From contig JBHJOS010000051.1 of NCBI GenBank assembly GCA_050329415.1, forward strand, positions 1-25,310: DNA of 25,310 nt, read 5' to 3'. The position numbers and the translations under genes were made by a program. The notes under the pieces were generated by a model. The model was not told the DNA's origin, did no database searches, and worked only from the letters and a program-made list of their open reading frames with translations. The stretch's first letter is position 1; every line of letters starts with the position of its first letter. This document shows, one piece after another, positions 1 to 6,192 of this stretch. The stretch comes from JANNOG01 sp050329415. Its GTDB lineage: Bacteria; Actinomycetota; Actinomycetes; Actinomycetales; JBBAYJ01.

Positions 1-27
1 CTGCGCTACGGGGCCTCAGCAGAGGCG

Positions 28-100
28 TGCCCCCAACGGGATTCGAACCCGTGCTACCGCCTTGAAAGGGCGGCGTCCTGGGCCGCTAGACGATAGGGGC
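28..100 (-). tRNA. tRNA-Glu (anticodon UUC)
   Basis: Read on the minus strand the segment folds as a 73-nt tRNA. The acceptor arm GCCCCTA (from base 100) pairs with TGGGGGC, with one G-U pair, followed by discriminator A at base 28. The anticodon loop is CTTTCAA, giving anticodon TTC (Glu), on a perfect GCCGC/GCGGC-type stem. The T arm is ACGGGTTCGAATCCCGT, a canonical TTCGAAT loop. CCA is not encoded, so it must be added after transcription. It lies downstream of the response regulator on the same strand but has its own promoter. Confidence 0.95.
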
Positions 101-129
101 GGGACGAACGATCCGTTGCTGGCCGCCCC

Positions 130-158
130 AGCATAGGGGGGCACGGCCCCGGAGCCAA
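130..158 (-). promoter_or_regulatory. Promoter of tRNA-Glu
   Basis: On the minus strand TTGGCT (158-153) and TATGCT (135-130) are separated by exactly 17 bp. The -10 box lies 30 bases before the tRNA 5' end at base 100. This matches a sigma70-like housekeeping promoter and would make tRNA-Glu independent of the upstream two-component operon. Confidence 0.6.
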
Positions 159-160
159 AC

Positions 161-201
161 GCCGAGCCCGGCGGCCCGCCACGCCCGCCAGCCCGCTCGG
201 C
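161..201 (-). terminator. Possible hairpin after response regulator gene
   Basis: GCCGAGC (161-167) and GCTCGGC (195-201) are perfect 7-bp inverted arms around a GC-rich loop. They lie just beyond the response regulator stop at 213. There is no T tract, so only a weak actinobacterial-type terminator can be suggested. Confidence 0.3.
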
Positions 202-212
202 CCGGCGCCCGC

Positions 213-878
213 TCAGCCGCGCAGCCAGGCCAGCACCGCGAGCACCCGGCGGGAGTCGCCGCCCGACGGCAGCAGTCCCAACTTGGTGAAGATCGAGCCC
301 ACGTGTTTCTCGACCGCGCCTTCCGTGACGATCAGCCGCTCGGCGATCGCCGGATTCGACCGCCCCTCGGCCATGAGCTGCAGCACCTCCCGCTCCCGAG
401 GCGACAGGGTCGCCAGGGGACTCGCCCGCTTGCGCGCGAACAGCTGCGCGACGACCTCCGGGTCGAGGACGGTCCCCCCGCCGGCCACCCGCGCCAGCGC
501 GTCCGCGAGCTGGTCGAGCTTCGCCACTCGGTCCTTCAGCAGGTACCCGACGCCGCCCTCGCCCGAGGCCACCAGCTCGTCGGCGTAGGCCTGCTCGACG
601 TACTGGCTGAGCACGAGCACCGCGGTCCCCGGTACCCGCCGCCGGGCCTCGACCGCGGCGCGCAGCCCCTCGTCGGTGAACGTCGGGGGCATCCGGACGT
701 CCACCACGGCGACGTCCGGGCGGTGCCGCTCGACCGCGGCGACCAGGCCCGGCCCGTCGCCGACGGCCTCGGCCACGTCGCACCCGGCCTCGTCGAGGAT
801 CCGCACCAGCCCCTCGCGGAGCAGCAGGGAGTCCTCGGCGAGGACGACGCGCAGGCGGGCGGCGGAGGTCGGGGTCAC
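213..878 (-). CDS. NarL/DesR-type response regulator (LuxR HTH)
   Basis: Cytoplasmic two-component response regulator of 221 residues. The receiver domain spans about residues 10-130, with the acidic pair E15/D16, predicted phospho-acceptor D60 in VVDVRMPP, and conserved K115 in YLLKD. The C-terminal LuxR/GerE helix-turn-helix is at about 155-205, with signature SPREREVLQLMAEG and the recognition helix region TEGAVEKHV. The GTG start (878-876) overlaps the stop of the upstream kinase gene as GTGA, so the two are translationally coupled. Longer upstream start choices would read through the kinase gene and are Arg/Gly-rich shadow sequence. The pair most resembles actinobacterial NarL-family systems whose signal is often unknown. 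The regulated genes cannot be told from the window. Confidence 0.93.
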   Translation of the reverse strand: MTPTSAARLRVVLAEDSLLLREGLVRILDEAGCDVAEAVGDGPGLVAAVERHRPDVAVVDVRMPPTFTDEGLRAAVEARRRVPGTAVLVLSQYVEQAYADELVASGEGGVGYLLKDRVAKLDQLADALARVAGGGTVLDPEVVAQLFARKRASPLATLSPREREVLQLMAEGRSNPAIAERLIVTEGAVEKHVGSIFTKLGLLPSGGDSRRVLAVLAWLRG

Positions 879-2182
879 CGGACGGGGATCTCCGCGACGA
901 GCACCGTGGGGCCACCGGCCGGGCTGTCGACCGTCAAGGTGCCGTCGACCGCGGAGACCCGGTCGGCGAGGCCGGCCAGCCCGTGGCCCTTGGCGAGCGA
1001 CGCCCCGCCGACGCCGTCGTCGCGCACCTCGACCCGCACCGCGCGGACCGCGGCCCTCACCTCGTCCGGCACGGACCCATCCTGGCCCGGCCCGGGCGCC
1101 GTGGCGACGCCGACCTCGCACCGCGTCGCCCGACTGTGCTTCGCGACGTTCGTCAGGGCCTCGGCCACGACGTAGTACGCGGTGCTCTCGACCGGCGACG
1201 GGAGCCGCGAGCCGTCGGGCAGCCGGACGTCGAGTCGCACCTGGACCGCCGCCCGCGCGGCCAGAGCGGACAGCGCGGCCGACAGCCCGCGGTCCACCAG
1301 GATCGGCGGCGCGATGCCCCGGGACAGGTTCCGCAGCTCGCTGAGCGCCTCGTCCACCTGGGTCTGCGCTCCCACCACCAGGGTGCGGGCGGCCTGCGGG
1401 TCGTCAGCGAGGCGCCGCTCGGCACTGGCCAGGTCCATCTGCAGTCGCACCAGGCGGGCCTGCGGGCCGTCGTGGAGGTCGCGCTCGAGGCGCTGCAGCG
1501 TCGTGGTCCCCGCCTCGACGACCGCCGCGCGGCTCGTCTCGAGGGTGTCGACGCGTTGCCGCAGGCGCGCCACCTCGGAGTTGGCGACGAGCAGGCGCGC
1601 CAGGGCCGCCTGCGAGGCGGCGAGCAGGCGCATCATCGGCGGCAGGGTGAGCAGGAAGAGAAGCCCGGTGCCCGTGTACAGCCACACGTCGTCGTCGGGG
1701 CCCCACCCGATCAGCTCGGCGAGGGAGAGCTGGTCGTCGTCGACCCGGTTCTCGGGCAGGTAGCGGCTCCAGAACCAGTACGTGAGCCCGCCGAGTGGCA
1801 TCGCCCACCACACGACCGTCACGACGAAGGTGACGATCGCCACCGGGAAGCCGAGGACGGCGTGCAGCACGGCGAGCCACGACTCCGCGTCCCCCAGCGG
1901 AGCGAGCCAGCCGCGCAGGCCGCGTCCTCGGCGCACGACCGGACCGCTCAGCGGCAGCGGGCGGTCGTCCAGTGTGCGCAGCCGGGCGCGCTCCACGAGG
2001 GCGAGCCCGCGGGCGGCCGCGAGGGTGGCGACGGCGACGGGGATGCCGAGGAGAGTCACGAGGAGGCCGGCGGAGAGCGACAGCCCCGTGACGACGACGA
2101 CGAACGCGGTCACGGCGAGGGGGAAGCCGAGCAGGGTGTAGGCGGTGTCGCGGCCCAGACGGCCGAGGAGGGTCGTTCCCAT
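875..2182 (-). CDS. Sensor histidine kinase (HisKA_3 type)
   Basis: A 435-residue membrane kinase that partners the response regulator with which it overlaps. Hydrophobic segments lie at about residues 14-60 and 103-135, with a further one near 168-190. These match the N-terminal 'putative sensor' membrane domain common in actinobacterial NarL-type kinases. A coiled segment (about 200-230) leads to the HisKA_3 dimerisation domain, with predicted phospho-His H237 in RDLHDGPQ. The HATPase region shows an N box (EALTNVAKHS, N345), a G1 box (DDGVGG, 388-393) and a G2 box (GHGLAGL). The ATG at 2182-2180 is chosen because GGAGAG lies nine bases upstream. A longer frame exists, but its extra 35 residues are low-complexity and lack a binding site. 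Signal unknown. Confidence 0.92.
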   Translation of the reverse strand: MGTTLLGRLGRDTAYTLLGFPLAVTAFVVVVTGLSLSAGLLVTLLGIPVAVATLAAARGLALVERARLRTLDDRPLPLSGPVVRRGRGLRGWLAPLGDAESWLAVLHAVLGFPVAIVTFVVTVVWWAMPLGGLTYWFWSRYLPENRVDDDQLSLAELIGWGPDDDVWLYTGTGLLFLLTLPPMMRLLAASQAALARLLVANSEVARLRQRVDTLETSRAAVVEAGTTTLQRLERDLHDGPQARLVRLQMDLASAERRLADDPQAARTLVVGAQTQVDEALSELRNLSRGIAPPILVDRGLSAALSALAARAAVQVRLDVRLPDGSRLPSPVESTAYYVVAEALTNVAKHSRATRCEVGVATAPGPGQDGSVPDEVRAAVRAVRVEVRDDGVGGASLAKGHGLAGLADRVSAVDGTLTVDSPAGGPTVLVAEIPVR

Positions 2183-2275
2183 GCCGCCACTCTCCGATCC
2201 GCCCGGCGTGCTCCGGGAGCCTGCACGTCCCCGTCCGGAGGGTAGGGCGGACCCCCGCACCGGACCCGGAGCTCG

Positions 2276-2333
2276 GACATGGCACACCCCGTGCCATGTC
2301 TCGTGCCATGTCTCGTGCCATGGTTCATGGCAT
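2276..2333. promoter_or_regulatory. Operator-like array of 8-bp half-sites at vapB start
   Basis: Five copies of one 8-mer occur in 58 bp: CATGGCAC (2278-2285), GTGCCATG at 2291, 2303 and 2315, and CATGGCAT (2326-2333). They form a perfect 10-bp inverted repeat, GACATGGCAC (2276-2285) and GTGCCATGTC (2291-2300) with a 5-bp spacer. A second, 7-bp one is TGCCATG-gtt-CATGGCA (2316-2332). The middle copies are a 12-bp direct repeat. The second palindrome lies just upstream of a CATGAT -10-like box (2331-2336). VapB-type antitoxins usually bind inverted repeats at their own promoter, so autoregulation is inferred. The divergent kinase promoter could also be affected. Confidence 0.7.
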
Positions 2334-2343
2334 GATGTCCACC

Positions 2344-2586
2344 ATGTTGGTCAACGTGGACAAGTCGGGACGGATGGTCCTGCCGGCCGAGATCCGCCGT
2401 CGGCTCGACGTCCAGGGCGGCGGCCGGGTCGACCTCACCTGCCTCGGCGACACCGTCGAGATCCGCCCTGCCCCGTCCGACGTCGAGGTGGTGTGGGAGG
2501 ACGGGCGACCGGTGGCCGTGTCGCCGGGCGCGGAGCCGCTGACCGACGAGATGATCCGCGAGACGCTCGAGTCGATCCGGCGATGA
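2344..2586 (+). CDS. vapB: VapB-like antitoxin, AbrB/MazE fold
   Basis: An 80-residue protein with an N-terminal SpoVT/AbrB swapped-hairpin DNA-binding domain: VDKSGRMVLPAEIRRRL at about residues 4-20, then DTVEIRP. The acidic C-terminal tail (LTDEMIRETLESI) is the usual toxin-neutralising segment. The ATG at 2344 is preferred because family members start just before the VDKxGR motif and because CATGAT (2331-2336) lies seven bases upstream, the geometry of a leaderless start. In-frame ATGs at 2296, 2308, 2320, 2332 and 2335 fall inside the operator repeats and would add a MSRA-repeat tail. None has a clear ribosome-binding site. The stop overlaps the vapC start (ATGA). Confidence 0.85.
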   Translation: MLVNVDKSGRMVLPAEIRRRLDVQGGGRVDLTCLGDTVEIRPAPSDVEVVWEDGRPVAVSPGAEPLTDEMIRETLESIRR

Positions 2587-2984
2587 CCGTCGCCGTCGAC
2601 ACCAGTGTCGCGGTCCCGGCCATGGTGACGTGGCATCCGGAACACAGGGCCTGCCGCGGTGTGGCGGAGGATGCCGCGATCCCGGCCCACGCCGTCCTCG
2701 AGTCCTACTCCGTCATGACCCGGCTTCCGGGGAAGCGGCTGGGCGCCGAGGCGGCCCGTGCTCTGATCCTCGGCTGGTTCGACGGCGACAGGATCCTCGC
2801 TCCGGTCGGCGTCGGCGTGCTCGACCTGGTGACGACGGTCAGCGAGACCGGTGTGGTCGGGGGTGCGACCTACGACGCGCTGGTCGGCGCCACGGCCCGC
2901 GACCACGGGCGCGTTCTGGTGTCCCGGGACCGCCGCGCGGCAGCCACCTACCGCCGACTCGGCATCGACTACGAGCTCGTGTGA
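2583..2984 (+). CDS. vapC: VapC-like PIN-domain toxin
   Basis: A 133-residue PIN-fold ribonuclease, the toxin of the pair. VapC enzymes cleave tRNA or rRNA using Mg2+ held by four acidic residues. The expected ones are visible: D6 (VAVDTSV), E40 (VLESYS), D98 (TYDAL) and D116 (SRDRRA). The ending LGIDYELV fits the usual C-terminal beta strand. The start codon overlaps the antitoxin stop as ATGA, ensuring coupled synthesis. Length and gene order (antitoxin first) are normal for the family. All key acids are present, so the toxin is probably active. Its RNA target cannot be read from the sequence. Confidence 0.9.
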   Translation: MTVAVDTSVAVPAMVTWHPEHRACRGVAEDAAIPAHAVLESYSVMTRLPGKRLGAEAARALILGWFDGDRILAPVGVGVLDLVTTVSETGVVGGATYDALVGATARDHGRVLVSRDRRAAATYRRLGIDYELV

Positions 2985-2987
2985 CTC

Positions 2988-3344
2988 TCAACCCCAGCCG
3001 AGCTCGTGCAGCCGGTCGTCGTCGATCCCGAAGTGGTGCGCCACCTCGTGGACCACAGTGATCCGGACCTCGTCCGCCACCTCGTCGGCGTCCTCGCACA
3101 TCTCGAGCAGCGGCCGGCGGAAGATCGTGATCCGGTCCGGCAGGGAACCCGCCCAGCCATCCCCACGCTCCGTGAGCGGCGTGCCCTCGTAGAGCCCCAG
3201 GGTCTCCGAGTCGACCTCGGGGGGTGGCTCGTCCGCCACCAGCACCACGACGTTGTCCATCAGTTTCGCCAGCTCCGGCGGCAGGGTGTCGAGCGCCTCG
3301 GAGACGGCGCGGTCGAACGTGGAGTCGTCGAGCTGGACCGGCAC
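2988..3344 (-). CDS. Small HExxH metallopeptidase family protein
   Basis: A 118-residue protein of the minimal zincin (metallopeptidase, DUF1025-type) family. Near its C-terminus it carries H99-E100-x-x-H103-x-x-G106-x-x-D109 (HEVAHHFGIDDD), matching a zinc-binding HExxHxxGxxD arrangement. The N-terminal part (FDRAVSEALDTLPPEL) and the central segment with LYEGTPLTER and the PDRITIFRRP strand are typical of this family. Its role is poorly known, and no signal peptide is seen, so it is probably cytoplasmic. GTG at 3344 is chosen because homologues begin just before the 'FDxxVxEALDxLPPEL' helix. A TTG at 3386 in the same frame is the alternative. It converges on vapC with only three bases between the stops. 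Confidence 0.85.
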   Translation of the reverse strand: MPVQLDDSTFDRAVSEALDTLPPELAKLMDNVVVLVADEPPPEVDSETLGLYEGTPLTERGDGWAGSLPDRITIFRRPLLEMCEDADEVADEVRITVVHEVAHHFGIDDDRLHELGWG

Positions 3345-3361
3345 GACGCCATGGTGGCGTC
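3345..3361. promoter_or_regulatory. Palindrome directly upstream of metallopeptidase start
   Basis: GACGCCA-tgg-TGGCGTC is a perfect 7-bp inverted repeat with a 3-bp spacer. It abuts the chosen GTG start at 3344. It could be an operator or an RNA hairpin over the initiation region. If the TTG at 3386 is the real start, it is simply coding. Confidence 0.3.
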
Positions 3362-3386
3362 TCGCACTGCCCGAGCGGGCACCCAA

Positions 3387-3697
3387 GGTAGTCCCAGCCC
3401 GGATCGGGTGCGCCCGGTGCTGGACGTCGGCGGCCGATGGTGGCGTGATGGGTAGGTGAGCGTGTGTGAGGCCGACCCGACCCGGCGCAGCGGCCGTGCC
3501 CGGTCCTTCGGGGAGCCACTGGACACGTGGTGGGAATCCGGGCCGGCCGGACGGCCGACCCGGGCGATAGACCAGGGGATCTTATCCCCAATATGGGGAT
3601 TATGAAGGAGGGGGTGGCCACCAATTCTCGATACGACTCGTTACCGGCCGAGTGTTCCGGGCACACTGTGGGGCGCCACACCGATCCGGAACCAGAC
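3387..3697. other. Gene-free stretch between divergent genes
   Basis: This stretch lies between the metallopeptidase gene (minus) and the flavocytochrome gene (plus). Open frames here have Arg/Gly/Ser-rich shadow composition, and none has both a start site and a recognisable product. Its right half (about 3565-3650) is clearly poorer in GC than its surroundings and holds the GGGGAT elements listed separately, so it is most likely the control region of the downstream gene. Confidence 0.5.
3575..3600. promoter_or_regulatory. Triple alternating GGGGAT/ATCCCC element
   Basis: GGGGAT (3575-3580), ATCCCC (3584-3589) and GGGGAT (3595-3600) sit with spacers of 3 and 5 bp. The central copy can pair with either neighbour, giving two mutually exclusive inverted repeats. 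It lies in an AT-rich island about 110 bp before the flavocytochrome start. It could be a cluster of regulator half-sites or competing RNA hairpins in the leader. Confidence 0.5.
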
Positions 3698-3706
3698 GGA
3701 GGACGC

Positions 3707-5929
3707 ATGACCGCGTACACGCCACGGTTTCGTGGTGTCGCGGACGGCGACGGACGCGAGCCCGAGGGCCGCCCCCCGCGTCGTCTGCTGCGCCTCCCCG
3801 ACGCCGTCGCTCAGGACGAGACCGATCCCGGTCGAGTGCCGGACGAGACGCCGGGGGGCCGCGACCGGCGCCACGTCGTCCGCCTGCCCGACGACCGGGA
3901 GGGCGTCACGCTGCGCGTGCTGCCCGGCCTTGGTGCCCAGGCGCCGGACGGCGACCTGGACGACCGGCCGCTTCGCGCGTCGCGCAGGGCCGCGACCCCG
4001 GCTCAGCCGCTCCCGCCGGCGGCCGCCCCGCTCCCGCCGGCGGCTGTCCCCCGGGTGGCTGCTCCCCAGGCTGCCGCCGGTCCGGTGGCCCACCGCAGTG
4101 CCCGCCGGGCGCGCCACGGTAGTGGCACCGGGGCGCCGGGTCCGGCGCCGGACGCAGGCGCTGCGGACACTTCCCACACCGCGTCCAGCTCTTTCGCCGA
4201 GACTGCGGACCGGCCGGCCGTGACCTCGCGTCAGCGCGAAAGCTCCCAGGGGGATCCCGGCCCGACTCCCGCGACTCCCGCGACTCCCGCGGCGCACGCG
4301 GCGCACGCACCCCCGGTGCACGCGGGCGGCACCATCCTGCCCGGCCGTTCGGCCCGGCGCGGGACCGCTGCCGTTCCCCCGGTTCCCCCGGTTCCCCCGG
4401 CCCCGCCGGTTGCCCCCCCGCGCCCGGCCGCCTCGGTCCCGCCCGGCCCTGAGGCCGCCCCGGTGGCCGCCGCGGCCCCCGCCGCGACCGTCCAGGCGCC
4501 CGTCGCCGTCCCGGCCGGTTCCTCCGGAGCGTCCGAGAGGGACCCCAGGCCCGCCCGCTCCGGCGCCCGCCACCGGGCAGCCCCACCCGTCACCCTGGTC
4601 CGTCATCGCACGCGCCAGGTCGTCACCGTGGCGGCGGCTGCCGTGGTCGCCCTCGCGGTCCTGCTGTGGGCGGTCGACGGCGGGCTCGCGGCGTTGTCCT
4701 CGCCCGCTCTGGCCGTGGAGTCCGTGGGTCGCCTCGCTGGGATGGCCGGCTCGGCGCTGCTGGCCCTGCTGGTCGTTCTCGTCGCCGGGGTGCCTGCCAT
4801 CGAGAACGCCTTCGGCCGGGCGCGCCTGCAGCGGTGGCATGTCGCGGTGGGGGCAACGTCGTTCTCCCTGGTAGTCGGACACGCCTTCCTCGCAGTGGCG
4901 GCGTCCGCGCTGGTCGAGGACGACTCCGTGCTCGAGGCCGCGTGGCGGCTGCTGTCGGACTTCCCGGCCACCACGCTCGCTGCGGTCGGGCTGGCGCTGC
5001 TCGTCCTGGTCGTCGTCACGTCGCGGGCGGCGGCGCGTGCGACCCGGGGCCGCGATGCCTGGCACCTCCTGCATCTCTACGGCTACCTCGGCGTCTTCCT
5101 CGCCCTGCCGCACCTGGTCGTGACGTCCGGCCTGCCGGGGGCGCTGTACTGGCTCGCCCTGTACCTGGCGGCTGCCGGGGCGGTCGTGGTCTGGCGGGTG
5201 CAGTCGCCGCTGGCCCGCTCGCTGCGCCACCAGCTCGTCGTCTCGGAGGTGCTCCCCGAGTCCGACGCGACCGTGACCGTCGTCCTGCAGGGACGGCGGC
5301 TGGACGAGCTGGCCGCCCTGCCGGGCTCGGTGGCCCGGCTGCGTTTCCTGGACGGGCGCCGCTGGTTCGCCGTCCACTCCGCCGCTCTGCAGTCGCCGCC
5401 GACCGGGTCGGAGGTGCGGCTGTCCGTGGTGCGCTCGGTCGGCGACGGCCGGCCGGCCGGGGTCGCGCGGGGGACCTGGGTCCTGCTCGAGGGGCCGTCG
5501 TCCGTCTTCACGGCCGACTCCCGCACCCGCGAGCGGGTCGCCGTCCTCGCTGCCGGGACCGGGATCACGCCGCTGCGGGCGCTGCTGGAGGACCTGCCCT
5601 ACGACGCCGGCGACGCCGTCGTCGTGCATCGGGTCCACGAGGCGGCCCGGGCGCCTTTCCGGGAGGACCTCTCCGACCTGTCGCACCGGCGGGGTGTCGA
5701 GGTGATCCCACTCGAGGGGCCGCGCTCCACGGCCCGGGCGTCCTGGCTTCCCGCTGACGCGGCCGAACGGATCGGTGACGCCGAGGCGATCACACATCTC
5801 GTGGCGGACATCGCCGACCGCGACGTCTATGTCAGCGGTCCGCCGGAGTGGGTGGCACTGGTGCTCAAGGCGCTCCGGGCCGCCGGGGTCCCGGCGGATC
5901 AGGTCCACGCCGACTCCTTCGTCGGCTGA
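3707..5929 (+). CDS. Ferric reductase-like flavocytochrome, Pro/Ala-rich N-terminus
   Basis: A 740-residue membrane oxidoreductase of the ferric reductase/NOX superfamily. It is expected to pass electrons from NAD(P)H through FAD and two haems across the membrane. The ATG at 3707 follows GGAGGA (3698-3703). Residues 1 to about 290 are low-complexity Pro/Ala/Arg sequence, probably disordered and cytoplasmic. About six membrane segments follow (about 305-510). Haem-ligand histidines are H378/H392 and H456/H469, spaced 14 and 13 as in gp91phox, with H453 nearby. The C-terminal half is an FNR-like FAD/NAD module with the Gly-rich LAAGTGITPLRALLEDL and the closing VSGPPEW and HADSF motifs. The usual FAD-binding HPF(S/T)xS motif is replaced by a divergent WFAVHSA. 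The substrate is unknown. It stands alone, not in an operon. Confidence 0.88.
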   Translation: MTAYTPRFRGVADGDGREPEGRPPRRLLRLPDAVAQDETDPGRVPDETPGGRDRRHVVRLPDDREGVTLRVLPGLGAQAPDGDLDDRPLRASRRAATPAQPLPPAAAPLPPAAVPRVAAPQAAAGPVAHRSARRARHGSGTGAPGPAPDAGAADTSHTASSSFAETADRPAVTSRQRESSQGDPGPTPATPATPAAHAAHAPPVHAGGTILPGRSARRGTAAVPPVPPVPPAPPVAPPRPAASVPPGPEAAPVAAAAPAATVQAPVAVPAGSSGASERDPRPARSGARHRAAPPVTLVRHRTRQVVTVAAAAVVALAVLLWAVDGGLAALSSPALAVESVGRLAGMAGSALLALLVVLVAGVPAIENAFGRARLQRWHVAVGATSFSLVVGHAFLAVAASALVEDDSVLEAAWRLLSDFPATTLAAVGLALLVLVVVTSRAAARATRGRDAWHLLHLYGYLGVFLALPHLVVTSGLPGALYWLALYLAAAGAVVVWRVQSPLARSLRHQLVVSEVLPESDATVTVVLQGRRLDELAALPGSVARLRFLDGRRWFAVHSAALQSPPTGSEVRLSVVRSVGDGRPAGVARGTWVLLEGPSSVFTADSRTRERVAVLAAGTGITPLRALLEDLPYDAGDAVVVHRVHEAARAPFREDLSDLSHRRGVEVIPLEGPRSTARASWLPADAAERIGDAEAITHLVADIADRDVYVSGPPEWVALVLKALRAAGVPADQVHADSFVG
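4264..4399 (+). repeat. Short in-frame coding repeats
   Basis: Nine-base tandem units lie inside the disordered region of the flavocytochrome: gactcccgc three times (4264-4290), ggcgcacgc twice (4291-4308), and gttcccccg three times (4373-4399). They encode TPA/AHA and PPV repeats. Being multiples of three, they can gain or lose units without shifting the frame. Confidence 0.8.
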
Positions 5930-6082
5930 CCCCTCGCGACGGCGCCCATCAGAACGGCACGTGTTCGCCCGCAACCGCACAAGGAGTCGCGACGGGTGCC
6001 GGACCTGTCGCCGAGGCGCCGGGTGAGCACCGCATGCAGGTCACGGATCGGGAACAGCGGGGGGTGAGGGGTGTGCGCTGCC

Positions 6083-6112
6083 TTGACACGGCCGTCGCGG
6101 AGTGGGCACTCT
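6083..6112 (+). promoter_or_regulatory. Candidate promoter of alpha-galactoside operon
   Basis: A perfect TTGACA (6083-6088) is followed 18 bp later by CACTCT (6107-6112), a poor -10 match. It lies 80 bp before the binding-protein gene in a 263-bp gene-free region. I found no convincing LacI-type operator around it. Confidence 0.4.
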
Positions 6113-6192
6113 CGCGTGCGGTCTCTGTTCGGTCGATCAGGAACCACCACGGCGACCACCGGGCAGAGGTCATGTCGACTCACTAGGAGGCA

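Noticed and set aside
1..27. A possible second tRNA or gene end at the left edge
   Set aside because: Only 27 bases are available beyond the tRNA-Glu 3' end, and no diagnostic arm or motif can be seen.
2296..2343. Extended vapB N-terminus (MSRAMSRAMVHG...)
   Set aside because: These codons are the operator half-site repeats read in frame. Family members start just before VDKxGR, and no ribosome-binding site supports the upstream ATG codons.
3641..5980. 779-codon minus-strand frame opposite the flavocytochrome
   Set aside because: Arg/Gly/Asp-rich composition with no domain. The plus strand encodes haem and NAD-binding motifs.
5996..6067. A 23-codon plus-strand GTG frame with an AGGAG nine bases upstream, before the sugar operon (possible leader peptide)
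   Set aside because: The sequence has no run of regulatory codons and no paired hairpins. The ribosome-binding site match is easily due to chance in this GC-rich DNA, and the TTGACA promoter lies downstream of it.
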